A stretch of 64,000 nucleotides of DNA, taken from the NCBI GenBank assembly GCA_030998225.1, contig JAPYXD010000680.1, positions 15,128,001 through 15,192,000 on the forward strand. Direction: 5' to 3'. The notes below the pieces were generated by a model that saw only the letters and a list, made by a program, of their open reading frames with translations, did not search any database and had not been told where the DNA came from. The DNA is from Diplolepis rosae. Taxonomy: Eukaryota; Arthropoda; Insecta; Hymenoptera; Diplolepididae. Shown here piece after piece: positions 11,140 through 21,340 of this stretch; within the stretch, counting starts at the first letter, position 1; the number at the start of each line of letters is the position of its first letter. Both the position numbers and the translations under genes were made by a program.

Positions 11140-11433
11140 TAGAGTGAAGTGTAGAGTAGAATAAGCAGAAAGCTCTGGTATTTTTGTGATTGAATAACAG
11201 ATTGGTTTTTCTATAATTATACTACGAGTGATAATATATATTTTTAGAAATCTTTGACGCACGCTTTCATACTTTACTCTACACTCCTGAATTTTACTCA
11301 ACTGTGATTCATTCTTGAACATTTAATACATCACAAATAATTACAGTGAGACTAAATAACTTCTAACTTGTCCATATGTACCAGCTTTAATCGAAAGCTG
11401 AGTAAAATTACTTGAACTATTTTTCTCAGTGCG

Positions 11434-12850
11434 GTACTAGTTAGACACCTAATGATAACTCAACTGGGAATTGGCAGTCAGTACTGGGCTGGTACTTTAA
11501 AATAGTACTCATTGAGTACTAGCAGCCGATACTGACTGCATTTTATCTGGTGAAATTTAGTGATTTCAAAACTATTTTAACTTCTAGTATAACTATATTA
11601 GAAGCTAGATTTAAAAGAACAACACAAATCGTATCAAAAAGATTTTATTGAAATTCCATATTTTGTACTGAAAAATGTATGGAACACTTAATGAGAAATA
11701 ATTATGAATTCATTTATAAAAATACACTTTGAATGCGGATATCTCAAAAATAGATAAGTAAAAGGTTGTGAAAATAGTACGTCGACAATTTTCCAGTAAT
11801 GATAGTGAGTACTGCGGCATTAGTAAACTAGTAGAATGCCAACTGTCGATGAGACTTCTATGTCGGTTCATATCCCGTATTTAGATATTGTATACAGCCA
11901 TCACTCAACCAGTATTGTGTCTAAGGTTGGCATACCTCCTTTGTCGGTATTTTTCCAGTAATGATAATCAGTACTGCACCAGTAATAAGCCAGTTGAGCA
12001 CCAACTGTCAATGAGATTCCTATGTCGGTTGATAGCCAGTATTTATATTATGTTTACAGCCATCACTCAACCAGTATTGTGCCTAACGTTGGCATACCTC
12101 CTTTGTCGGTATTTTTCCAGTAATGATAATCAGTACTGCACCAGTAATAAGCCAGTTGAGCACCAACTGTCAATGAGATTCCTATGTTGGTTCATAGCCA
12201 GTATTTCGATTATGTTTACAGCCATCACTCAACCAGTATTGTGAATAAGGTTGGCATACCTCCTTTATCGGTATTTTTCCAGTAATGATAATCAGTACTG
12301 CACCAGTAATAAGCTAGTTGAGCACCAACTGTCAATGAGATTCCTACGTTGGTTGATAGCCAGTATTTCGATTATGTTTACAGCCATCACTCAACCGGTA
12401 TTGTGCCTAAGGTTGGTATACCTCCTTTGTCAGTATTTTGCCAGTAATGATAATCAGCACTGCACCAGTAATAAGCCAGTTGAACACCAACTGTCAACGA
12501 GATTCCTATGTCGGTTTATAGCCAGTATTTCGATTCTGTTTACAGTCAGCAATAAAACAGTACTCTTCTGAAGGCTGGCACACTTCCTTTGTGAGTATTC
12601 CGCCAGTAATAGTAATCAGTGTTGCGTCCGTATTTAACCAGTAGAGTGCCAACTGTCAATGATATCCCTTCTTCACAGTTTCACCAGTACTGCCAAAAAA
12701 TACCGCGCCAGTACTTAGCCACTAGTAAGCCAGTTATATGCAAATGTTTGACACAGCATTGACAGGCAGTACTGGCATTACTTCTAGGTTACAACTGGCA
12801 CAATACTGCACCGGTTGTAAAAACTGTCTGGTCTCTGACTTTTCCACCTG
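11434..12850. repeat. CAGTACTG-rich repeat block containing a 162-bp tandem array
   Basis: Six units of 162 bp run from about 11770 to 12690. The anchor CAGTACTGCACC (or variants) recurs at 11807, 11969, 12131, 12293, 12455 and 12617, always exactly 162 bases apart. The outer units are more diverged than the inner ones. The flanks to 11434 and 12850 are built of the same CAGTACTG and GCCAGT words without clear periodicity. Because 162 is divisible by three, one plus-strand frame stays open from 11888 to 12571 except for a single TGA at 12241-12243, giving a 54-residue periodic peptide (for example YLLCRYFSSNDNQYCTSNK). I interpret it as a satellite or an element's internal repeat, not a gene. 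Confidence 0.85.
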
Positions 12851-15060
12851 GGATTTTGGTAATTCTGTAATAAAATTTCAAATTTACAAATGGTGATAAA
12901 TTATAGGGAAGTTAAACTTTCTGACAATACTTTTCAATGATGGTACGCATGAGTTTGGGAATTCAATCGCAACGGCTTGTCTAAGGGTCCTACACCGCTT
13001 GAATATGTGCAAGGGTTATCATGAATTATTCATCCAAACATGCACATACATATATATACGTATATATTTACCTCCTGATGTCTCAGTACCTAGACGTCTC
13101 AACGTATGCGAATTCAAATAACCTTCACACGGCTTTTACGCATTTGAAAACTATGAAAGATGATATTGAAAATAGAGTTCACAAAAACAAAAATTTTTAC
13201 TTAACTTGTGATAAATTATACAAATCTTCAGTTTAGTGAAATTTCAATATTTGCACAACGTTTGTTTTCTTAACAATATTTTTGAAATTTTCTAGTTTCA
13301 AACTTTTGATCGACTCAACTTAACTTTTGATCCTTAAAAAAAAATATTCGTGCCTGACTATAGTTCACTGATGAATTTTTATATCTATATATGCTAACTT
13401 TTATGCTGGATTCATTATTAACTTTTCAACATACTTATAGTTTCAACATATTTTGTAGTTTTCAGGTAGAACCAGGCCTCGAGTTAGTAATATTGCTGTT
13501 CTTTTTACTTAGTTGACAATTTTTTAAGATTCAATGAAAAAATTAAGAGTCTTAAAAGCTTAAAACTTTCCAACTTGCAGCTTATGGTATTATACATATA
13601 TATTTGCAAACGAAGCTTTCGTTGTTTGGGTTGTATGCATTACTGCCACACACAGAGGTGTGAGGCCAATTTTAGAAATGTTGCTTGTTATCAACTCTGA
13701 GTTCAACCATGTCCAGGCGATTTCCTGCGCATTTATATAGACGATTCGCTTGAGCTTTTGAATCTACCCGTCACCTTTATCTCTTCCTTTACCTTTTACT
13801 TCATATCAAGATATTTTTACTTTCTTACAGGTCTTTGCGTGATTACTTAATATAATACTTATTTTCAACTTCCTTCCGTTTCAAATTGCCTCATGCTTTT
13901 GTGATTATTAGCAAAAGTAATTTTTAAGGTAGCGTGTTATCAGTTTATATGATTCGTCACGCAGAAATAAAATATATTTTAAAAATACATTCTCTATACC
14001 AACAAAAATTCTTACAAGTAGCATTACACCCAGAAAAAAGTTTTATTTGAAATCGCTTTTAAACATCATTTCTTCAATTTGAAGTAAAAACACCTTTAGA
14101 ACAAATATAAATTTATTTGATTTTGAGAAATCATGTTTTAGCCTTTTTTAAATAAAAGAAATTATTTCTTCAACATTATTTAGTTGATTTAAAAAAATAT
14201 TTTTCTGATTCAAATACAGTACTGGAAAAAACGTTAAAAATAATTCATTTAATTTTATTACCTTGAACGAAGACAATTCTTTCTTTAAATTAATGAAAAT
14301 ATTTCAATGAATCACATTACGTATTTACTCGTACTATATGCGACTTCGCAGACATTCATTTCTTTAAATCGAAGGAAAAAAACAATCAAGAAATTTTGCA
14401 CACTTGTAGAAATATAAAAAATAATCAACATGCATTTTTTCATATCGAGAAAGGCGTAAAATGATAAAATGATTTTGAGGGGTTTTTGGCATCGCTAAAT
14501 TCAAATTTGTAGTTTCTGAGTTCATTGAATCAAAATCTGAGGTCGAAGTTGCAAATTTCAAAATGTCGGACCAAACATGGCGTTTTAATATATCAAAATT
14601 TTGGGTTTTCGAAAAAGTTCGCAACCTCGGGGTTTTTGATATCATCAAAGTCTTTGCAAGATGTTATCACCATTACAATTATCAAATAAAATACACATTA
14701 TAAATTACGATATTTGAATTTTTATGAGAAAAATGTAAAATTTTGATATACCAAGAGGCCGTATTGGATCTGATATTTTGAATTTAGTTAATGTTGACCT
14801 CAGATTTGAATTGAGCGATTTTAAAAAACTGCATTACTTTTCCTTAACTCCAGGAGACGTCTGAAACTAAAATACAGTTTGAATATCTATCCAATAAGTA
14901 GTAAAAAAGTCAAATAATGTGGAAATACAACTATTTTTGCTGTACATTCAAGTTCTTATGAGCAAGTCTTCCAAACCTTCAATTTTTTACACGATATAAA
15001 AAGTTTGAAAAATAATACTATTAAAATTAATACTATTAATAAATAGTTGAATTTTTGATA
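12851..15060. other. AT-rich stretch, no gene recognised
   Basis: It contains short (TA)-rich tracts (about 13051-13068) and several short ORFs without domains. The ORF on the minus strand at 14364-14648 has non-random composition (repeated DSMNSETTN-like wording), but I cannot assign it. No inverted repeats or RNA genes were seen. Confidence 0.35.
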
Positions 15061-15062
15061 TA

Positions 15063-15989
15063 CGAGGTCTGTCCGGAAAGTATCGGACCTACCTTTATAT
15101 CTCCGCGCCATAGTCTTCGAGCGACCTCTGCGAGGCATGAACGTCAACAGTAAAGCCTCACGAATCTATCGGTTGCTTCCTGACATCTGCCGGACGTATA
15201 GTTCATGCGCAGCGTGTCTTTGTTTACAAAGCTATTTTTGAGTTCGGCGGATTTTGTGATTGTTAAAAATGACTGAAAAACATGATCATCGAATTTGCAT
15301 CAAATTTTGTTTTCAACCCGAAAAAACGAGTTCGGAAACTATTCAGATGATGCAGAAGGCCTTTGGGAATGAGTGTATGAGCAAAACACGAATAAAAGAG
15401 TGGTATAATCGTTTCAAAAGAGGCAGCACTTCTGTTGATAGTGATTCTCGTTCTGGCCGACCTTCGACGACAAAAACATTGGATAATATGGAGCGTGTGC
15501 GACTTGCGATGGAAGGTGATCGTCGATTAACTGTTCGTGAACTAGAAAATGATCTCGGAATACCGGAAACTACTGTTTGGGAAATTTTGAACAAGATTTC
15601 AGGAATGACTGGCGTGTGTGCGGTGACTGACTTCTTCACCACGATAACGCGTCAGCGCATTCATCGAATCTTGTGCAGCAATTTTTGGCGAAACACAAGA
15701 TTGTACAGCTCCGACAGCCTGCGTACAGTCCCGACATAGCTCCCTGCGACTTTTGGATGTTCCCAAAATTGAAAATGGCGCTCAAAGGAAAACGGTTCGA
15801 CGACATCGAGACGATTCAGAGTAATGCGACGCGCGAGGACTGGACTGTTTCGAGAAGTGGAAACATCGCTGGAACCGTGTTATTCAATCAAGTGGGGATT
15901 ACTTTGAAGAATTCGACCCGCCCGATGATGAAGAATAACGCCAGCGCGGTGATATAAAGGTAGGCCCGATACTTTCCGGACAGACCTCG
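15063..15989 (+). mobile_element. mariner-like element, family 1, copy 2 (complete ends, internal deletion)
   Basis: Both inverted repeats are present (CGAGGTCTGTCCGGAAAGTA at 15063 and its reverse complement ending 15989), flanked by TA at 15061-15062 and 15990-15991. At 927 bp it is shorter than a full mariner (about 1.3 kb). The transposase starts at ATG 15269. It has the helix-turn-helix half (KEWYNRFKRGSTSVDSDSRS), then at about 15621 jumps from GMTGVC to just before the second catalytic motif HHDNASAHS, losing the first Asp region. A frame change then leads to YSPDIAPCDFW and later RFDDIETIQSNAT. It is non-autonomous but could be moved in trans by an intact relative. Confidence 0.93.
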
Positions 15990-15991
15990 TA

Positions 15992-16800
15992 GATTCACTG
16001 TTAAAAATATTATTAAATCTGAAATACAAAGCTAAATTAATTTGAATACAGATGTATTTTAAATTTAATAAACCAGTTGGTCAGTTGAAATTGATATACT
16101 AAAATATTAAAAGCTTAACACACACATCTTAAAATTAATACATTTATATTAAATTTGATATGCTATTAGATTAAATTTATTTCAAATTCAATAATACTTT
16201 GTATCAAGTTTAATATACCGTTTATGCAAATGACTGCATATAATGCGCATGAATTGCACATTAACAATGTTGTTCTGTGTGAAAAAAGTTTCTTTTTATT
16301 AAGGAAAATGTAAGTTCTATTATATTTATTTTGCAATAACCTTCAGTTGGTTGTCACTTCTCAAAGAATGATATGTGAATTAATAAAGGAAAAGTTGAAG
16401 TAATGTTATGAAAATAGATATTTTTTTATCAAATGAATCGCAGGACATAAAAATAATTAAGAAGGAATATCATTATATTTCTACATTCTATTAATTAATA
16501 AAATCTTGCGAAATAGTAGTTACTTGATAATGTGAAAATAGAATTAATTGTCATCAAGATGACAGCAAGTGCCTAATTATCGTGAAATGGCCATAATTGC
16601 GGGACATAATAGCCACATTTGCATATCAAATGCTACCCCTTTGCTGATTGTATACTAAGGTTATTGAGGTTAAACATAAGCAGTGGAGGTCTAAGTTATT
16701 CCATTTAATGTAACATATATGTTCCATGATATATCCCAAGTCTGTATAATTATTTATAAAAATAAATATAAATTTATTCCTTTTATAGGAAACATCAAAG
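15992..16800. other. AT-rich stretch, no gene recognised
   Basis: Runs of TTAAATTT-like words occur around 16060-16230. No domain, hairpin element or RNA gene was seen. Confidence 0.35.
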
Positions 16801-18003
16801 ATGTATTGGAAAGAAACGACGCTTTCGGACTAAGTCATTGTACTTAAAAAAGGTTCAACGTTTCGAGAACAACAATGTATCTCCTCATCAGGAAATAAAT
16901 GTTTTTTTTTACAAAGTCTCACATTGGTATTGAGTTTTTTGATCTGTATTATTATTTGTTTAGTAGAGATTATAACACAATAGAAAACAACTTTTTGTAT
17001 AGATTGAATAGTATGTGTAAAGTTTAAAAGCAAGAGCACACGGCTCTGCTCCCAACTTAACTGAATTCAAATTGTCGTCAACTTATTAGTATAATTTTAC
17101 AGGAGCGTATCGTCGAAATTCAAAAAAGGTATCCATTATAAAAGTCAATTTTCTGGTTCAAAATCGATGGAAATCAGAAAAGCAACATAAGATGAGATTT
17201 TTTCGTTTAGAACACATCAGCTTTAAAGAATTAAATGAAATTTTAAACAATTTTGAAATTTAGGTAAGAAACAGAAACCACCATAGGCAAGTGGAAAATT
17301 GGATTTTTCAAATTACAAAAAGAATTCCAAGATTGAATTATAAGATTGGTTGAAATGTTCCAAATCTGAGACCTTGTTTAGACTATTGTTTTTTCTTTTG
17401 TTATGAAAACCATTTTAGTTATAGCTCTTTTTTGAAAGTTTTTTCTTCATGGACAATTTTGAAATCATTTCATAAACTTTTATGTGATGAATTTTTTTTT
17501 TATATTCAAGAATGTGTTTGCAAATGACGTTGTGATATATATTTCAGATTAAGTCTTATGTTGTTTTTATGTTCCTTTCTACGGATGTGTGAAGGTTTTT
17601 TTGTTTGTCCCACGTATGCTTTACCATACTTAAAAGTAAATTTGTAAAAAATTATTCTGAAAATGGTGCTAATTTGCTATTTGTTGACAATTTTCTTTGT
17701 TTTCAATATCTATAGATTTTCTGGGTTTTGCAATTCTCTTGTTTAATTATCTTCATTTTTCATGATGGTTAAATTCAAAAAATTTATTGAATTGTGTTCA
17801 TTTTTATTTTCTTAAATGAATTGAAGTCTGTCATGATAATTCTTGAAACTAGTTAGGACTTCTTCGATCTTTTCTTTCGGAATGAACATAATAGTGTCAT
17901 CAACGTATCTATAGTATACTGAAATGTTGAAGTCGAAATTCTCCAAAACATTTCTTTCTAAGTCTTGCATTACTAGGTCAGCTAAAACGTAAAGATTTGA
18001 TAA
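16801..18003 (-). pseudogene. Penelope-like element remnant: reverse transcriptase palm plus GIY-YIG endonuclease
   Basis: On the minus strand from about 18003: LADLVMQDLERNVLENFDF, then YYRYVDDTIMFIPKEKIEE, which holds the reverse transcriptase YVDD active site, and KNYHDRLQFI. After stops and frameshifts comes the endonuclease start KAYVGQTKKPSHIRRKEHK (about 17640-17585). Its end follows in shifted frames (FKIVHEEK; NNSLNKVSDLEHFNQSYNSIL, ending near 17330). Domain order RT then GIY-YIG is that of PLEs. Downstream (minus strand), a CTGATGAGG ... GAAACGTTG hammerhead-like core lies at 16853-16891. The upstream RT fingers are not readable. Dead element. Confidence 0.8.
16853..16891 (-). ncRNA. 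hammerhead-ribozyme-like core of a PLE end (degenerate)
   Basis: On the minus strand the sequence reads CTGATGAG, then a GAGA...TCTC stem II, then GAAACGTTGAAC. The CUGANGA and GAAA boxes are present in the right order. The short stem III is imperfect, because the base expected to pair with the last A of GAAA is not U. PLE ends are known to carry minimal hammerhead motifs (established). I expect this copy to be inactive. Confidence 0.45.
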
Positions 18004-18559
18004 AAATTTCGAAAGTAATTTTTCACATAAAATTAATACCCTCTCATATGATGAGAATGCAAAAACATCAGTGATTTTTAATTTGCCAAGCAGTGAATTT
18101 TATGTTGAAAATTCATGACAATTGCATAAAACTTATGAAAGCCTTTCAGAGACTTTGACGCTATTGTAATTTTTTAGCAGGATTCGAAAAATCGTTAAAC
18201 TTCTCACGTAGGAAATGTCATAACACGTTTGAAGCCACCATAAGGGTACGAAAATGTTATAGTACAGGTTTGCACACGAACCCTACGTGCTGATACGTGC
18301 CATACTCTAAGATAGAAAGCAGTGCGAAAAATTGGACAGTTCCCTTTCCCGTGAGCCAGAAACCACCCCACAAAACCCACCTATCTGTGTCGCATCTTTT
18401 ATATCTGTCCATTCTGAAAACTCAAGTTCACTCAACATGAAATCATATTCACGCTTCCTGAATTTCATTTCCTTTTATCACACAGCACCTTTTCCACCAT
18501 TTTACTTTTTGAAAAAGTATTATAAATTTTATACTTTAAAGGAGGTTCTACCAATACCC

Positions 18560-19145
18560 GTCTAGAGAGGACATCGGCAGGATTCTGTAATAAAATTCCC
18601 TAGGTCCTTATTTGGGGTTTTTACTAGGATATGTTAAAAGAAATCCGTATAAAGCAACATGGTGTATCCATCTTCCCCAGATAGTCCATACAGTGTTGGA
18701 AATAGGTTTGATAAAAAATTAATTTGAGTTTTTCAATTTCGAAACTTTAAACGCGCTTTCATCCAAACGATATTTTTTTCGATTTGTGGGAAACATAACA
18801 CAAAAATTAATCAACCGATCTTTCTCAAAACTGATATACATTTACTCCATTTATTTTCCAAATATATTAATCTACAATTAAGATCATAGAATTTCTTGAA
18901 TTATGTTTAATATTGCAAAATTGTTTTTTAAAAATGGTTGGGACCATAGACCAACCGGATAACGGTTGGTTCATATTCTCAAAATTATCTCAAGAATATA
19001 AATAAATCTTTGGATTGATTTCAAATACAAATTTCTAACAGTGGAATTTTGTGGTTATAAAAAAGGTCATAAGACTTGGTTTATTTCGATTTTCTGAGGA
19101 ACCGTAACAGATATCAAAATGATCCTTTTGACATTTTTCAAGTCT
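18560..19145 (+). repeat. interspersed repeat, split copy; partner at 29205-29405
   Basis: 18560-18680 (including GATTCTGTAATAAAATTCCC and GGTCCTTATTTGG) and 19035-19145 (including GGTTATAAAAAAGGTCATA and GTAACAGATATCAA) match, in order, the reverse complement of 29205-29405. The 350 bp between the two halves (18690-19035) is absent from the other copy, so it is probably a later insertion. No coding capacity. Element class unknown. Confidence 0.6.
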
Positions 19146-20053
19146 TGTTAGAAGCTTTCTATTAATTACTCTAAAAAAGAAGTTTTAATTCAAGTCCAGT
19201 CAGACCGTGTTTTTTGCCGAGTACGGACGTGTTTGCTGAGTATGCCCATTGCACCCAGAAATAATCACGTTTCAAAGTCAACAAGTAGTTCATAATAGAA
19301 AACTTTTGAAAATAGAAAAACAGTAGAACTAGTGCAGTGATCAGTTCAGTTCGCAGAGAGTAAAGTGAATGTCAAAATCTCATGAAAAATCTGAGGAAAT
19401 TCATGAAAATGTAGAAGTAACTCGTCAATCGCAGCCTGGACTGCTACTTGATTTCGTGATAAATCAGAAACCACAACAAGTCGCGATGGTTTCGTCGGTG
19501 GACATTGACCCCAAAACAAATACAACACAGTATGAAGCTACAGGTAAATAGGAACTTTCCAATTCCAGGAAAAGAAGAAGAAGTATTCCTGATAATCAGG
19601 TTAGGTGTGTCACACAAAAAACTGACAGGATTCATAAAAATAAATCAAATAAATCGCTTCCAAGCGCTGAGACAAGCAGTAATGGAAACTGAACAATGGC
19701 ACTAATGAGGCCAATGGCACCGAAGACTGTGCAACAGTAGCAAAACCGCCACCGATTTTCATTCCAGACGTACTAGAAATAAAACCACTAATGGAAAGCA
19801 TTAATAAAGTCACCAAAGATAGTTTCAGCTTTAAATTCATCGGGAGATCGCAAATAAAACTGAATGCAAAAACAAGCAAAGACTATACAGCAATAATAAA
19901 AACTCTCAGTGAGAAAAACGCTTCTTTTCATTAGAAATGGGAGGTTAATATACTATTAGTAAAAAACAATTGTTAAAATGAACTTTGACTTTAGAAAGAG
20001 GAGAAATGACCATCCTCGGACTGTGTAAAATTGTAATCCTTATTTATTCATCT

Positions 20054-20090
20054 TGACAACGTTTCGATGACTAAATGTCATCCTCTTCAG
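20054..20090 (-). ncRNA. hammerhead-ribozyme-like motif in left PLE terminal repeat
   Basis: On the minus strand: CTGAAGAG, stem II GATGAC-ATTTA-GTCATC (6 bp), GAAAC, GTT loop, GTC. The boxes CUGANGA and GAAA and a 2-bp stem III (AC/GU) followed by the C17 cleavage position fit the minimal hammerhead described for PLEs. One extra G sits between CUGAAGA and stem II. Stem I is weak. Confidence 0.55.
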
Positions 20091-20383
20091 ATCATCTTAC
20101 ATTTAATGAATTTGAATTTCTTTTAATCTATATACAATAAAAAACAAAATTGTAAAATTGTTAACAATAACTGAACATAAGAAACCAATCAAAAAAATTA
20201 CCTGTCATTACAAACACAACATTTACAGCCACATCACTAAGATTTTGACGAAGTCAATAAATTGCAGTCAGCAACTTTCCATGATTTTTTAAAATTTGGA
20301 AAAAACAACATCATTGGGAAAATGTGTCACTATTAATATTAAAAACAATTGTAGTTATATAAGTAGATCTAAAATTATATCAT

Positions 20384-20737
20384 ATGAAGGATTGTAATCT
20401 TTTAAAGAATAATAATAATAATAATCCAACTTATGTTGGACAAACTGGAAGAATGCTATTTGTCAGATGTGAAGAACATAAGAAAAATATTAATCTAAAT
20501 GAAAAATACCATAATGTGGTTACGAAACACAGAATAAATAATAAAAGTGATGCAGGATCTCAACATGATTTTGATTGGGAGAATATCAAAATTTTACATA
20601 AAGAACCAAACTACTTTAAAAGAATTATTGCAGAAATGTTTTTCATAAAAAAGGAAGGAAAAAATAGTTTAAATGTTGTTTCTGATTTAAAAGATTACAA
20701 TCCTTCATATGATATAATTTTAGATCAACTTATATAA
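20384..20737 (+). CDS. PLE GIY-YIG endonuclease domain, isolated
   Basis: A 117-codon frame. After an AAT microsatellite (Asn run, residues 9-14) it reads TYVGQTGRMLFVRCEEHKKN, the GIY-YIG core with Arg at the catalytic position, then VVTKHRINN, HDFDWENIKILHKEPNYFKR and IIAEMFFIKKEGKNSLNVV. These correspond to the later conserved blocks, including Glu of AEMFF. It would nick target DNA for PLE retrotransposition. The fused reverse transcriptase normally encoded upstream is absent, so the ORF is a remnant of a longer protein. The frame is nonetheless free of stops, suggesting relatively recent loss. Confidence 0.85.
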   Translation: MKDCNLLKNNNNNNPTYVGQTGRMLFVRCEEHKKNINLNEKYHNVVTKHRINNKSDAGSQHDFDWENIKILHKEPNYFKRIIAEMFFIKKEGKNSLNVVSDLKDYNPSYDIILDQLI

Positions 20738-21304
20738 TATAAAACAATCTTTTAAATAAAAGTATTTGATAAAAATTTGATTCTATATTCAACTACACTT
20801 GTATTTCGATGTTTTCTATTGCTACGGTACTGTTATCAAATTTTTCCTCTATTATTCCGTTAGCTTGCGTTTAAATCCTTAGTAGTATCTGATCGTTTGG
20901 CACAATGATGCCACTTAATCCGACAAATTTAATTATAATTTCAACGTTTTTTTGTAAAATAGTGGAGAAAATTATTTAAGAATAATATGTCAAATGAATC
21001 TAAAGCTACAACATGTCAATTGGATTTTTACAAAATTTGACTACAATTGTTTTTAAAATTAATAGTGACACATTTTTCCAATGATGTTGTTTTTTCCAAA
21101 TTTTAAAACATCATGGAAAGTTGCTGACTGCAATTTATTGACTTCGTCAAAATCTTAGTGATGTGGCTGTAAATGTTATGTTTGTAATGACAGGTAATTT
21201 TTTTGATTGGTTTCTTATGTTCAGTTATTGTTAACAATTTTACAATTTTGTTTTTTATTGTATATAGATTAAAAGAAATTCAAATTCATTAAATGTAAGA
21301 TGAT

Positions 21305-21340
21305 CTGAAGAGGATGACATTTAGTCATCGAAACGTTGTC
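21305..21340 (+). ncRNA. hammerhead-ribozyme-like motif in right PLE terminal repeat
   Basis: This is the same sequence as the left-arm motif, on the plus strand: CTGAAGAG, 6-bp stem II with ATTTA loop, GAAACGTTGTC. Two identical copies in opposite orientation would put a potential self-cleavage site near each end of the element. Confidence 0.55.

Noticed and set aside
11888..12571. Two adjacent ORFs with periodic sequence that look like a repetitive protein
   Set aside because: The frame is explained by a 162-bp tandem DNA repeat whose length is divisible by three; no start context, no flanking exons, and a stop in one unit.
11770..12690. CRISPR-like regular spacing
   Set aside because: The whole 162-bp unit is repeated, with no unique spacers; this is a satellite-type array in a eukaryotic genome.
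14364..14648. Minus-strand ORF with non-random wording
   Set aside because: No recognisable domain and no supporting element structure; left unassigned rather than called a gene.
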